DNA from: Thiobacillus sp.
GTDB lineage: Bacteria > Pseudomonadota > Gammaproteobacteria > Burkholderiales > Thiobacillaceae
Assembly (NCBI RefSeq): GCF_030696885.1
Contig: NZ_JAUYRI010000027.1
Location: forward strand, 1-64,000
Length of the DNA stretch: 64,000 nt
Direction: 5' to 3'
The notes beneath the pieces are model-generated. The model had not been told where the DNA came from. It worked only from the letters and a program-made list of their open reading frames with translations, and ran no database searches. Made by a program: the position numbers and the translations under genes. Below, in pieces: positions 1-9,012 of the stretch; within the stretch, counting starts at the first letter, position 1; the number at the start of each line of letters is the position of its first letter.

Positions 1-696
1 TACCAGTTCCAGGTGGTGCTCAAACCCGCGCCGGCGGAAATTCTGGAGTTGTATCTCGGCTCGCTCGAAGCGCTGGGCTTCGATCTGAAGAAGAACGACG
101 TGCGCTTCGTCGAGGACGACTGGGAGAATCCCACGCTGGGCGCCTGGGGGCTGGGCTGGGAGGTGTGGCTGAACGGCATGGAGGTGACGCAGTTCACCTA
201 CTTCCAGCAGGTCGGTGGAATCGACTGCAAGCCAATCACCGGCGAAATTACCTACGGCCTCGAGCGCCTCGCCATGTACCTGCAGGGCGTGGAAAGTGTG
301 TACGACCTCGTCTGGACCGAGGGCCTGACTTACCGCGACGTCTACCACCAGAACGAGGTTGAGCAGTCAACCTACAATTTTGAGCACAGCGACGTCGATT
401 TCCTGCTCACTGCGTTCGGCGCGCACGAGAAGAAGGCGCAGGAACTGATGGGCGCGCATCTCGCCCTGCCGGCGTACGAACAGGTATTGAAAGCCGCACA
501 CACCTTCAACTTACTCGATGCGCGCGGCGCGATTTCGGTGACCGAGCGTGCGGCCTACATCGGCCGCATCCGTAATCTGGCGCGTGCGGTGGCGAAGAGT
601 TATCTCGACAGCCGCGCTCGACTCGGATTTCCGATGGCGCCCAAGGCCTGGGCAGACGAAGTGCTGGCACAGATTGAAAAGAAGGCCGCAGCATGA
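1..696 (+). CDS. glyQ: Glycyl-tRNA synthetase alpha subunit (partial, 5' end off window)
   Basis: Catalytic alpha subunit of the heterotetrameric (alpha2beta2) bacterial glycyl-tRNA synthetase, which activates glycine and charges tRNA-Gly in the cytoplasm. The reading frame is already open at base 1 (YQFQVVLKP...), so the listed ORF start at 13 is internal. 231 residues are visible, and since the family is about 300 residues the first 70 or so lie outside. Recognisable family segments are [20 protein letters not shown] and [15 protein letters not shown]. The stop overlaps the glyS start by 4 bp (ATGA), so the two subunits are translationally coupled. Confidence 0.97.
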   Translation, partial: YQFQVVLKPAPAEILELYLGSLEALGFDLKKNDVRFVEDDWENPTLGAWGLGWEVWLNGMEVTQFTYFQQVGGIDCKPITGEITYGLERLAMYLQGVESVYDLVWTEGLTYRDVYHQNEVEQSTYNFEHSDVDFLLTAFGAHEKKAQELMGAHLALPAYEQVLKAAHTFNLLDARGAISVTERAAYIGRIRNLARAVAKSYLDSRARLGFPMAPKAWADEVLAQIEKKAAA

Positions 697-2828
697 CCGC
701 CGCAAATTTGCTCGTTGAACTTTTTGTCGAAGAACTGCCGCCCAAGGCGCTGAAAAAGCTGGGCGAGGCCTTTGCCGAGAAAATATTTGAAGGCTTGAAG
801 CTGAATGATTTTCTGGAACCGGGCTCCCAGCTGACATCCTATGCCACGCCGCGTCGGCTGGCCGTTCACATCACCAGTGTTCGAGGCATTTCACAACCCC
901 GCCCCCAACCCCCAAAAACACTCATGCCTGCCTCAGTGGGCCTCGATGCGGAGGGTAAACCGACCGCTCCGCTTCTCAAGCGATTGCGTTCGATGTATCA
1001 CGATGATGTAGATATCCAGTGGTTAATGAGCGAACGAGTTTTCGTTGAAGAGGAGGCTGGGAAAAAGGTACTTAAGCACCGCGATGATCTCGCTGCGGGT
1101 GCTCCTTTATTCATCAGTTTGGAAGGTGCACTTGAAGACGCACTGGAAAACCTACCCATCCCCAAGGTGATGACATATCCCAATCCATCAGGCGATGGCT
1201 GGGAAACTGTTAATTTCGTACGCCCCGCCCACAGCCTGATTGTTATGCATGGCGGCGAGATCATGAAAGAAGTTTCCGTGCTGGGCTTACAGGCTGGGTG
1301 CAATACACAAGGCCATCGCTTTGAAGCGCGTGTGAACCCGGTCGTTGTACAGAATGCAGACAGCTACGCTAGCCAATTGAAAGACGACGGCGCGGTGATC
1401 GCGAGCTTCGCCGAACGGCGTACGGAGATCATCCGCCAGCTGCAGGCGGCTGCTGCCCCGTCAGGCTTGAAGCCGATCGAGGACGATGCGCTGCTGGACG
1501 AGGTCACGGCACTGGTCGAGCGTCCCAATGTGCTGGTCGGCAAGTTCGAGGAGGCTTTCCTAGAAGTGCCGCAGGAATGCCTGATTCTGACCATGAAGGC
1601 AAACCAGAAATACTTCCCTCTGCTCGACGCCGCAGGCAAGCTGACCAACCAGTTCCTCATCGTTTCAAACATCTCGCCTGCCGACGCGTCTGCCGTGATC
1701 CAAGGCAACGAACGCGTGGTGCGTCCGCGTCTGGCCGATGCCAAGTTCTTCTTCGACCAGGACCGGAAGAAGGCGCTGGATTCGCGCGTGCTGGGGCTTG
1801 CCAAGGTGGTCTACCACAACAAGCTTGGGACCCAGGGCGAGCGTGTGACGCGGGTGCAGGCGATTGCCCGCGCTATCGGTGAAAAGCTGGGCGGCGAGAC
1901 CTTGGCATTACGGGCCGACCAGGCTGCGCTGCTCGCCAAGGCCGACCTGCTCACCGACATGGTCGGCGAGTTCCCCGAGCTGCAGGGCATCATGGGGCGC
2001 TATTACGCGCAGCACGATGGGCTGTCGGACGACATCGCCTTTGCCATCGAGGATCACTACAAGCCGCGCTTTGCTGGTGACGAACTGCCGCGCAGCGATG
2101 TGGGCGTATGCGTGGCGCTGGCGGACAAGCTGGAAACACTGGTGGGGTTGTTTGGCATTGGTGAGAAGCCGACCGGCGACAAGGACCCGTTCGCGCTGCG
2201 CAGGCACGCGTTGGGAGTCATCCGCATGCTGATCGAGAAGAGCTTGCCGCTGAGCCTGGACGATCTGGTCAACATCGCCTTCGCCGGTTTCCGGAAGGGC
2301 ATGCTGGGACAGGCGCACACCGATGTGTACCAGTTCGTGTTCGAGCGCTTGAGCGGGGCGATGCGCGAACAGGGCTATTCCGCAAATGAGGTCGATGCGG
2401 TGCTGAGCCTGAATCCAACGCAGATATATCTGGTGCCCAAGCAACTGGAGGCGGTGCGGGCCTTTGCGGGCTTGCCCGAAGCCCCCGCGCTCGCTGCCGC
2501 CAACAAGCGCGTCGGCAACATCCTGAAAAAGGCCGAGGGCGAAGTAGGCGGTACGGCTGACCCGGCGCGCTTCGTTGAAGCGGCGGAAACGGCGCTGTTT
2601 GCCGCGCTTTCGGAGATCGCGCCGCGCGCCGATGTGGCCTTTGCCGCGGGCGACTACACTGGCTCGCTGCAGGCGCTGGCTGCGCTCAAGACCCCCGTCG
2701 ATGCCTTCTTCGACAGCGTAATGGTCAACGCCGACGATCCCGTCCTCAAGGCCAACCGGCTGGCGCTGCTGAACCAGTTGCACCGGACGATGAACCGGGT
2801 TGCGGACTTGTCGCGTCTGGCGGCGTAA
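693..2828 (+). CDS. glyS: Glycyl-tRNA synthetase beta subunit
   Basis: Beta subunit of heterotetrameric glycyl-tRNA synthetase, needed for tRNA binding and full activity. 711 residues, close to the usual 690-710. The start [20 protein letters not shown] matches the family N-terminus, and FVRPAH, HRF, the HD-like core ([22 protein letters not shown]) and the C-terminal anticodon-binding part (KRVGNILKK...) are all present. It overlaps glyQ by 4 bp. Bases of roughly 870-1375 have clearly lower GC and different codon choice than the flanks, while the frame and the family motifs stay intact. This looks like a recombinant patch (see findings). Confidence 0.97.
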   Translation: MTAANLLVELFVEELPPKALKKLGEAFAEKIFEGLKLNDFLEPGSQLTSYATPRRLAVHITSVRGISQPRPQPPKTLMPASVGLDAEGKPTAPLLKRLRSMYHDDVDIQWLMSERVFVEEEAGKKVLKHRDDLAAGAPLFISLEGALEDALENLPIPKVMTYPNPSGDGWETVNFVRPAHSLIVMHGGEIMKEVSVLGLQAGCNTQGHRFEARVNPVVVQNADSYASQLKDDGAVIASFAERRTEIIRQLQAAAAPSGLKPIEDDALLDEVTALVERPNVLVGKFEEAFLEVPQECLILTMKANQKYFPLLDAAGKLTNQFLIVSNISPADASAVIQGNERVVRPRLADAKFFFDQDRKKALDSRVLGLAKVVYHNKLGTQGERVTRVQAIARAIGEKLGGETLALRADQAALLAKADLLTDMVGEFPELQGIMGRYYAQHDGLSDDIAFAIEDHYKPRFAGDELPRSDVGVCVALADKLETLVGLFGIGEKPTGDKDPFALRRHALGVIRMLIEKSLPLSLDDLVNIAFAGFRKGMLGQAHTDVYQFVFERLSGAMREQGYSANEVDAVLSLNPTQIYLVPKQLEAVRAFAGLPEAPALAAANKRVGNILKKAEGEVGGTADPARFVEAAETALFAALSEIAPRADVAFAAGDYTGSLQALAALKTPVDAFFDSVMVNADDPVLKANRLALLNQLHRTMNRVADLSRLAA

Positions 2829-2838
2829 ACTTTCGTTT

Positions 2839-3381
2839 ATGAAACTGATCATTCTCGACCGCGACGGGGTCATCAACTTCGGCTCCGAGCAGTTCATCAA
2901 GACGCCCGACGAGTGGAAACCCATTCCCGGCAGCCTGGAGGCGATCGCGCGTCTGACGCGTGAGGGCTGGCGCGTGGTGGTGGCGACGAATCAATCCGGA
3001 CTGGCGCGAGGGCTGTTCGAGATGGCGACGCTCAATGCCATCCACGCCAAGATGCACAAGGCGGCGGCGCAGGCGGGCGGTCGTATCGAGGCGGTTTTTT
3101 ACTGCCCGCACGCGGCCGAGATGGAGTGCGACTGCCGCAAGCCCAAAGCGGGTCTGTTCGACGAGATTGCCGCGCGCTATGGTCGTGACCTTGCCGATGT
3201 GCCGGCGGTGGGCGATTCGCTGCGCGACCTGATGGCGGCGACCAGCGTGGGGGCACGACCGGTGCTGGTGCGCACCGGCAAGGGCGAAAGAACACTGGCT
3301 GCGGGCGGCCTGCCCAAAGACACGCCGGTGTTTGCCGATCTGAACGAGGCCGTCGAATTCTTGTTGTCGACAGCAGCATGA
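2839..3381 (+). CDS. gmhB: D-glycero-beta-D-manno-heptose 1,7-bisphosphate 7-phosphatase
   Basis: HAD-superfamily phosphatase removing the 7-phosphate of heptose bisphosphate on the way to ADP-heptose for the LPS inner core. The 180-residue protein has motif I LDRDGVIN, motif II ATNQSG, the zinc-binding loop CPHAAEMECDCRKP and motif IV VGDSLRDL. I chose the ATG at 2839 (MKLIILDRDGVIN) rather than the upstream ORF start at 2800, because the HAD motif sits right at the N-terminus in this family and 2800 lies inside glyS. Its stop overlaps the plsC start (ATGA), so the two are coupled. Confidence 0.93.
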   Translation: MKLIILDRDGVINFGSEQFIKTPDEWKPIPGSLEAIARLTREGWRVVVATNQSGLARGLFEMATLNAIHAKMHKAAAQAGGRIEAVFYCPHAAEMECDCRKPKAGLFDEIAARYGRDLADVPAVGDSLRDLMAATSVGARPVLVRTGKGERTLAAGGLPKDTPVFADLNEAVEFLLSTAA

Positions 3382-4100
3382 GTCTGGTGCGCTCGCTGAT
3401 TTTCGCGGCCTTGCAGACCGTACTGACGATCTTTTTCAGCCTGGTTGCCTTCCTCAGCTTTCCGTTTTCGGCGCATGCGCGCTACCAGCTGATCACCGGC
3501 TATAACCACACGGTGATCTGGCTGGCGCGCTGGGTGCTGGGCATCCGCTATGTGGTGGAAGGGCGCGAGCACCTGCCGACGCAGCCCGCGATCATCCTCG
3601 CCAAGCATCAATCGGCCTGGGAAACGGTTGCTTTTCTTTTCCTGTTCCCGCCTGTCGCCCCGGTCATCAAGCAGGAGTTGCTGAACGTGCCGTTCTTCGG
3701 CTGGGCGTTTCGCCTGCTGTCGCCGATTGCGATCGACCGCAGCGCCGGACGCGAAGCCTTGAAGCAGATCGTCAGCCAGGGCCGCGACAAGCTGGCACAG
3801 GGATTCTGGGTGCTGGTGTTCCCCGAGGGCACGCGCGTGGCGCCAGGCGAAAAGGGCCGCTACGGCATCGGCGGCGCCTGGCTGGCGGCGGAGACCGGCG
3901 CGCCGATCGTTCCGGTGGCGCACAACGCCGGCGAAGTGTGGCCGAAGAATGCCTTTATTAAACACCCCGGAACCATCACCGTGCGCATCGGCCCGGTGAT
4001 CGACAGCACCGGCAAGAGCGCGGCCGAGCTCACGCGTGCGGTCGAGGCCTGGATCGAGACTGAAATGACGAGGTTGCCCCCTGCTGCCGCGCGTCAATAA
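3378..4100 (+). CDS. plsC: 1-acyl-sn-glycerol-3-phosphate acyltransferase
   Basis: Membrane-associated acyltransferase of the PlsC (LPLAT) family, converting lysophosphatidic acid to phosphatidic acid in phospholipid synthesis. 240 residues with an N-terminal hydrophobic segment (about residues 5-30). The catalytic block reads KHQSAWET, an HX4E form instead of the textbook HX4D; from memory this variant is common in proteobacterial paralogs of this type. The glycerophosphate-binding motif FPEGTR is intact. Coupled to gmhB by a 4-bp overlap. It may serve a specialised lipid rather than bulk phospholipid synthesis. Confidence 0.9.
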   Translation: MSLVRSLIFAALQTVLTIFFSLVAFLSFPFSAHARYQLITGYNHTVIWLARWVLGIRYVVEGREHLPTQPAIILAKHQSAWETVAFLFLFPPVAPVIKQELLNVPFFGWAFRLLSPIAIDRSAGREALKQIVSQGRDKLAQGFWVLVFPEGTRVAPGEKGRYGIGGAWLAAETGAPIVPVAHNAGEVWPKNAFIKHPGTITVRIGPVIDSTGKSAAELTRAVEAWIETEMTRLPPAAARQ

Positions 4101-4104
4101 TGGC

Positions 4105-4788
4105 GTGCTGCAGCTCGGCGACGTCGACGTGCCGTACCAGCTGCGGCGCTCGCACCGCCGTCGCACGCTGGGCCTGACCGTCACGGCCAACGAAGTGCGT
4201 ATCCATGCGCCGAGCTGGACCCCGCGTGCCGAAATCGAATGCTATGTGCTGCTGCAGCGCGACTGGCTGCGCCGGACCTGGGCGCGCATGCGGGTGCGCA
4301 AGCCGGACATGCGGGCAGACAAGGCAGGCGAGGTGCGCTACCTCGGCCGCATGCTGGCGCTCGACATTCGGGATTCCCTGTTCGTCGAGGTGCAGCGACA
4401 TGGCGACACGCTGCGCGTGCATGCACCGCTGGATGCCGATATCGGATCCCTTGTACGCGCCTGGTTAAGCGCGCAGGCCCAGCGCCTGCTGGCCTGGCGG
4501 CTCGCGCGCCTGGCCCGCAAACTGGGACGCGCCCCCAGCCGCTTTGCCTTGTCCGACGCACAAACGCAATGGGGCAGCTGCACCCGCCACGGCCACATTC
4601 GGCTCAACTGGCGCCTGGTGCAGGCGCCGCTGGCGCTGATCGACTACGTCGCCGCGCACGAACTCGCCCATCTCGTCCATCTCGATCATTCGCCGCGCTT
4701 TTGGGCCCAGGTGGGCGCGCTGTATCCCGACGCCTTGGCAAGGCGGACCGAGTTGCGCAAAATGGGTCAGTCCTTGTTTCAAGTGTAA
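4105..4788 (+). CDS. YgjP/DUF45-type SprT-like zinc metallohydrolase
   Basis: Putative metal-dependent hydrolase of the YgjP (DUF45, WLM-like) family; the physiological substrate is not established. 227 residues. The zinc motif HELAH is in VAAHELAHLVHLDHSPRFW, with the further His of the HXXEH...H arrangement downstream. The basic N-terminal segment (RRSHRRRTLGLTV) is typical. The only in-frame start is GTG 4105, because a TGA at 4066 closes the frame upstream. It lies 4 bp after plsC, in the same transcription unit. Confidence 0.85.
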   Translation: MLQLGDVDVPYQLRRSHRRRTLGLTVTANEVRIHAPSWTPRAEIECYVLLQRDWLRRTWARMRVRKPDMRADKAGEVRYLGRMLALDIRDSLFVEVQRHGDTLRVHAPLDADIGSLVRAWLSAQAQRLLAWRLARLARKLGRAPSRFALSDAQTQWGSCTRHGHIRLNWRLVQAPLALIDYVAAHELAHLVHLDHSPRFWAQVGALYPDALARRTELRKMGQSLFQV

Positions 4789-4794
4789 CTCTTA

Positions 4795-4830
4795 TGCGCA
4801 TTCTTCACACCATGCTGCGGGTGGCGCCCA
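4795..4830 (+). repeat. Truncated duplicate of the gloA 5' end
   Basis: The 36 bases starting at ATG 4795 encode [10 protein letters not shown] and then diverge. The true gloA, starting 135 bp downstream, begins [10 protein letters not shown]. The two copies share most bases with mainly third-position differences. The intervening 4831-4929 is a C/G-rich stretch with short inverted runs (GGGGCCCCCGCAGGGGG) and no convincing gene. I read this as a remnant of a gloA start interrupted by, or duplicated with, a short GC-rich element. Confidence 0.65.
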
Positions 4831-4929
4831 GAAGCGTTGGGCGAGGGGCCCCCGCAGGGGGATCGACCCGCAGGAGGGATGCCCCTACCCGCATGTGGAT
4901 GTTCAAACGAAGCCAGAAGGGATAGCCCC

Positions 4930-5343
4930 ATGAGATTACTTCATACCATGTTGCGGGTAGGCGATCTCGATCGTTCGATCGATTTCTACACCCATGTCCT
5001 CGGCATGAAGCTGCTGCGCCGCAAGGACTATCCCGGCGGCAAGTTCACGCTGGCCTTCGTCGGCTACGATACTGAAGACAAGGCGGCTGTACTCGAACTG
5101 ACCTACAACTGGGGCGTGGACAAATACGAGGTCGGCAGCGGCTACGGCCACATCGCGATCGAGGTCGATGATGCCTATGCCGCCTGCGATGCCGCTGCGG
5201 CCAAGGGCGGTAAGGTGCTGCGCCCGGCCGGGCCGATGTCGCACGGCAGCACGGTGATTGCCTTCATTGAAGACCCGGACGGCTACCCGATCGAATTCAT
5301 TCAGAAGGGCACCGCAGGCTGGGTCAAGGAGTGGGCTGAGTAA
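4930..5343 (+). CDS. gloA: Lactoylglutathione lyase (glyoxalase I)
   Basis: Metal-dependent glyoxalase I that isomerises the hemithioacetal of methylglyoxal and glutathione to S-lactoylglutathione. 137 residues, the normal bacterial length. The VOC-fold metal ligands fit: His in LLHTMLRV, Glu in VLELTYNWG, His in GYGHIAIEV and Glu in YPIEFIQ. I chose ATG 4930 over the upstream ORF start at 4837, which would add about 31 residues translated from the GC-rich spacer. The same start peptide occurs in a truncated copy just upstream. Confidence 0.95.
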   Translation: MRLLHTMLRVGDLDRSIDFYTHVLGMKLLRRKDYPGGKFTLAFVGYDTEDKAAVLELTYNWGVDKYEVGSGYGHIAIEVDDAYAACDAAAAKGGKVLRPAGPMSHGSTVIAFIEDPDGYPIEFIQKGTAGWVKEWAE

Positions 5344-5366
5344 TATCCTTGCTCGCGCCAGGCCGG

Positions 5367-5960
5367 TTAGCTGATCGCCTTGGTGATCAGCGGCACCAGG
5401 GATTCCGGCAGCGTGAGCTGGCCGGACAGCGCAAAGGCCTGGGCTCGCTTTGACATTTTCTTCCACGTCTTGCGGATGATTTCCAGCCACTTCGCCTCGT
5501 CGTAATCGGGCTTGCTCTGCGCAAAGGCCAGCATGTAGTGCTCGATGAAGACCAGGCTGGCGACGTCCTCCAGCATCTGCGTCTCGGGATTGCTCTTGAT
5601 GCCGCGTTTCCCCACCGCCTTCTTGACGCGCTCGATCATCACGTCGTCATGGCCGGCCTGGCGCATCAGGTCGCCGGCCGTGTCTGCCTGGAACGCATAC
5701 AGCCCGGTGCGCCACGCGTGGTAGCCTTCCTTCGTTATCGGGTAGGTGTTGCGCGGCACTTTCCAGCGCTGGATATGCTGGGCGCGCACCGCCAGCTGCG
5801 CCGCTTCGGAGGCGTCCGGCGCAAAGCGGGCGATCATGTCCGACATGCGCTGGGCGTATAACAGCTCTTTCGGCTGGCCTTCATCCCGATTGGGATCCTG
5901 CGCATTGGCGGCATCGAACAGCGCGAGGGTTCGATTGAAGCGTTCCTGATTCTCGATCAT
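5367..5960 (-). CDS. DUF4202 family protein
   Basis: 197-residue soluble protein that I recognise as DUF4202, a family found in bacteria and fungi without an established activity. Typical blocks are DAANAQDPN near the N-terminus, PKELLYAQRMSDMI, ARAQHIQRWKVPRNTYP and EDVASLVFIEHYM. The conserved His/Asp residues in these helices resemble an HD-like metal site, but that is inference. It faces gloA tail to tail and is divergent from the OYE gene. No signal peptide or membrane segment. Confidence 0.85.
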   Translation of the reverse strand: MIENQERFNRTLALFDAANAQDPNRDEGQPKELLYAQRMSDMIARFAPDASEAAQLAVRAQHIQRWKVPRNTYPITKEGYHAWRTGLYAFQADTAGDLMRQAGHDDVMIERVKKAVGKRGIKSNPETQMLEDVASLVFIEHYMLAFAQSKPDYDEAKWLEIIRKTWKKMSKRAQAFALSGQLTLPESLVPLITKAIS

Positions 5961-6074
5961 CTTGGTCCTTGTTCGCGGGGCGCGGCGGAAACTTTATGGC
6001 CCTTGCCGTCCTCAACACACATTGATATTGATTATTCCCACTCGCCCTCGAGGCGCACCTCAAAGGATTCCAAC

Positions 6075-7154
6075 GTGACTGATTTGTTTTCGCCGGCCCG
6101 CTTCGGCGCCATCGACCTCGCCAACCGGGTGGTCATGTCTTCGCTGACGCGCAACCGGGCCGGTGCCGGCAACATGCCGACGCCGCTGATCGCGGAATAT
6201 TATCGCCAGCGCGCATCGGCGGGGCTGATTCTCACCGAGGCGACGCCAATCTGCGCCGAGGGCCACGGCTATCCACGCACGCCGGGCATTCATACGGCCG
6301 AGCAGATTGCCGGCTGGAAGCAGGTGACACAGGCGGTGCAGGGCGCCGGCGGCAAGATCGCGCTGCAGTTGTGGCATGTCGGGCGGATTTCGCACCCCGA
6401 CCTGCAGCCGGACGGCGCGCTGCCGGTTGCGCCGTCGGCGATTCGTCCCGCCGGCCAGGTGTTCACCGAGCAAGGCATGAAGGATTACGTCACCCCGCGT
6501 GCGCTGGAGCTGGCGGAAATCCCCCGCCTGATTGCGCAGTTTGCCCAGGCTGCGCTCAATGCGATGGAGGCGGGGTTCGACGGGGTTGAAATTCATGCCG
6601 GCAATGGTTATCTGCTGGACCAGTTTTTGCGCGCGTCGACCAACCACCGCACCGATGCCTATGGCGGCAGCAAGGAAAAGCGCGCGCGACTGCTGCTGGA
6701 AGTGCTGGACGCGGTGTGCAGCGCGATCGGCAGCGACCGCGTCGGCCTGCGACTGTCGCCGGTGACGCCGTTCAACGACATTGCCGATGACGATCCACAA
6801 GCCACTTTCGAGTATGTCGTGACGCAACTCAATCCGCTGAAGCTGGCCTTCCTCGACGTGCTGCAGGGGACCGGTGGTGCGCCCCGTGAACAGTGGCCTC
6901 TGTTCGACTATGACAGGCTGCACGCGCTGTATGAAGGCAATTTCATTCGCAACAACGGCTATGACTTCGAGACGGCCCAGCAGGCGGTGGTCTCCGGCGC
7001 GGCCGATGCGATTGCATTCGGCCGGCTGCTGCTGGCCAATCCCGATCTGGTCGAGCGCTTCCGCCGCGGCGCACCGTTGAACGCGCCCGATTACGACAGG
7101 CTCTACACGGGCGAGGAAAAGGGCTACACCGACTATCCCTTTCTGGCTGACTGA
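6075..7154 (+). CDS. Old Yellow Enzyme family alkene reductase
   Basis: FMN-dependent ene-reductase of the NemA/OYE class, reducing activated C=C bonds or nitro groups with NAD(P)H. 359 residues from GTG 6075 (VTDLFSPARFGAIDLANRVVM), chosen because AAAGGA lies 7 bp upstream; the listed ORF start at 6003 adds an unlikely leader. Family signatures are SLTRNRA, LWHVGRISHP, HAGNGYLLDQFLR, TDAYGGS and the C-terminal AIAFGRLLLANPDL. Stand-alone gene convergent with rsmA. Confidence 0.93.
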   Translation: MTDLFSPARFGAIDLANRVVMSSLTRNRAGAGNMPTPLIAEYYRQRASAGLILTEATPICAEGHGYPRTPGIHTAEQIAGWKQVTQAVQGAGGKIALQLWHVGRISHPDLQPDGALPVAPSAIRPAGQVFTEQGMKDYVTPRALELAEIPRLIAQFAQAALNAMEAGFDGVEIHAGNGYLLDQFLRASTNHRTDAYGGSKEKRARLLLEVLDAVCSAIGSDRVGLRLSPVTPFNDIADDDPQATFEYVVTQLNPLKLAFLDVLQGTGGAPREQWPLFDYDRLHALYEGNFIRNNGYDFETAQQAVVSGAADAIAFGRLLLANPDLVERFRRGAPLNAPDYDRLYTGEEKGYTDYPFLAD

Positions 7155-7157
7155 GCT

Positions 7158-7940
7158 TTATCCAGCGGACCGTTGCAAGCCGGAGAGGTGCCGAGTGATG
7201 GCCTCGTAGTCGGCGACGGCGAGATTCTCGGCGCGCTTGCCGGCGTCGATCCCGATCGCCGCGAAGTCTTCCGGTTTCATCAGGCTGCCGAGCGTGTTCC
7301 GCAGCGTCTTGCGGCGCTGCGAAAACGCGGCGGCAACCACGCGCGAAAACAGCGCTTCGTCGAGGGCGACGATTTCTGCAGGCGTTTTCGGGATCAGCCG
7401 CACCACGGCCGAGTCGACCTTGGGCGGCGGATTGAACGCGGTGGGCGGCACGTCGAGCAGCCATTCCAGGTGGAAGCGGCGCTGCAGCATGATCGACAGC
7501 CGCCCGTAATCGCCGCTGGACGGTTCGGCGACCATGCGCTCGACCACTTCCTTTTGCAGCATGAAGGTCATGTCGCGGATGTGCGCAGCGAACTCCATCA
7601 GATGGAACAGCAGCGGCGTGGAAATGTTGTAGGGCAGGTTGCCAATGATGCGCAGCTCGTGGCCCAGCGAGCCGAAATCGAACTTCAGCGCGTCGCTGCT
7701 GTGCAGCGTCAGCCGCTCGGCCGGCCAGGTGCGCTGCAGGCGCGCAACGATGTCGCGGTCGAGTTCGACGGCATGCAGGTGTGGCAGGCGCTCGAGCAGG
7801 GGCCGGGTCAGTGCGCCGAGGCCGGGACCGATCTCGACCACGGTTTCGTTCGCCTGCGGGCGCACCGCGTTGACGATGGCATGGATGATGCCGTCGTCGA
7901 TCAGGAAGTTCTGGCCGAAGCGTTTGCGCGGGGTATGCAT
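7158..7940 (-). CDS. rsmA: 16S rRNA (adenine1518-N6/adenine1519-N6) dimethyltransferase
   Basis: SAM-dependent KsgA/RsmA enzyme that dimethylates two adjacent adenines near the 3' end of 16S rRNA during 30S maturation. 260 residues with the N-terminal [10 protein letters not shown], the SAM site [11 protein letters not shown], and the adenine-methyltransferase motif NLPYNIS. Downstream of pdxA with a 68-bp spacer made of a C-rich repeat. The order lptD-surA-pdxA-rsmA is the classical proteobacterial operon. Confidence 0.97.
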   Translation of the reverse strand: MHTPRKRFGQNFLIDDGIIHAIVNAVRPQANETVVEIGPGLGALTRPLLERLPHLHAVELDRDIVARLQRTWPAERLTLHSSDALKFDFGSLGHELRIIGNLPYNISTPLLFHLMEFAAHIRDMTFMLQKEVVERMVAEPSSGDYGRLSIMLQRRFHLEWLLDVPPTAFNPPPKVDSAVVRLIPKTPAEIVALDEALFSRVVAAAFSQRRKTLRNTLGSLMKPEDFAAIGIDAGKRAENLAVADYEAITRHLSGLQRSAG

Positions 7941-8035
7941 GTTAGGGGCCAGGAATTAGGGGCTCGGGGTTTTGGAGAAGCGCGGCGAAGCCGCACATCC
8001 CCTAAATCCTAGCTCCTGGATCCTATCTCCTTTTT
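7941..8035. repeat. C/T-rich dispersed repeat between pdxA and rsmA, entering the pdxA 3' end
   Basis: The spacer contains two near-inverted blocks: TTAGGGGCCAGGAATTAGG close to rsmA and CCCCTAAATCCTAGCTCCTG close to pdxA. Between them GCGGCGAAGCCGC forms a small hairpin. The style (alternating CCTA/CCCT words) resembles repeats seen in this window inside murU (14653-14684) and at 37291-37327. The last codons of pdxA (EIGSRS, then TAG) are read from it. Confidence 0.6.
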
Positions 8036-9001
8036 CTCCACCATCTCCATCGCCACTTGAATCGCCATCAGCAGACTGCCGACTTCCGCGCGCCCGGTAC
8101 CGGCCAGATCGAGCGCGGTCCCATGGTCGACCGAGGTGCGGATGAAGGGCAGGCCCAGCGTGATGTTCACGCCGGCGCCGAAGCTGGCGTATTTCAGCAC
8201 CGGCAGCCCCTGGTCGTGGTACATCGCCAGCACGGCGTCGCAGGGTTCGCTGCGAATGCGCGAGAACAGCGTGTCGGCCGGTAGCGGGCCGACCAGATTC
8301 ATGCCTTCGTCGCGCAGTCGAGCGAGCGTGGGTTCGATGAGGTCGATTTCCTCGCGCCCGAGGTGGCCGGATTCACCGGCGTGCGGGTTGAGTCCGGCGA
8401 CCAGGATACGCGGCCGGGCGATGCCGAATTTGTCCCGCAGGTCGGCGTTCAGGATGCGGATCACCGCGTCGAGCAGCGCCGGCGTGATCGCATCGGCCAC
8501 CGCGCGCAGCGGCAGGTGGGTGGTGGCCAGCGCGACGCGCAGGCCACCGCCGGCGAGCATCATCACCACTTTATGCGTGCCGCTGTGGTCAGCCAGGTAT
8601 TCGGTGTGGCCGGTGAAGGCGAAGCCGGCATCGTTGATGATGCCCTTGTGCACCGGCGCGGTGACGATGGCGTGATAGGCGCCGTTCAGGCAGCCCTCGA
8701 TCGCAGCATCCAGCAGGGCCAGCACGTGGGCGCTGTTGTCGGCATCGAGCACGCCGGGGGTGACGGGCGACGCCACCGGGATGTGGCGCACGTGCAGCGC
8801 GCCGGGCGTGTGTTCTGGAATGGCATCCCCGTCCAGGAAGTCGACCGCGATGCCGAGTAGCGCAGCACGTGCGCGCAGCACTTCAATATCGCCCAGTATC
8901 GTCAGTCGGCACGGCAGCGTCTGCTGCGACAGCGCAATGCAGAGGTCGGGGCCGATCCCGGCGGGCTCGCCCGCGGTGAGCGCGAGCACGGGCAGTTCCA
9001 T
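8009..9001 (-). CDS. pdxA: 4-hydroxythreonine-4-phosphate dehydrogenase
   Basis: NAD-dependent enzyme of the DXP-dependent vitamin B6 pathway, oxidising 4-phosphohydroxy-L-threonine. 330 residues. The N-terminus LALTAGEPAGIGPDL and the metal-binding histidines are present: GHTEYLADHSG, ATTHLPLRAV and YHDQGLPVLKY. Follows surA with an 11-bp gap in the lptD-surA-pdxA-rsmA operon. The last six residues and stop are read out of a C/T-rich repeat, so the natural C-terminus has probably been replaced. Confidence 0.96.
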   Translation of the reverse strand: MELPVLALTAGEPAGIGPDLCIALSQQTLPCRLTILGDIEVLRARAALLGIAVDFLDGDAIPEHTPGALHVRHIPVASPVTPGVLDADNSAHVLALLDAAIEGCLNGAYHAIVTAPVHKGIINDAGFAFTGHTEYLADHSGTHKVVMMLAGGGLRVALATTHLPLRAVADAITPALLDAVIRILNADLRDKFGIARPRILVAGLNPHAGESGHLGREEIDLIEPTLARLRDEGMNLVGPLPADTLFSRIRSEPCDAVLAMYHDQGLPVLKYASFGAGVNITLGLPFIRTSVDHGTALDLAGTGRAEVGSLLMAIQVAMEMVEKKEIGSRS

Positions 9002-9012
9002 GCCAGGGTCGG

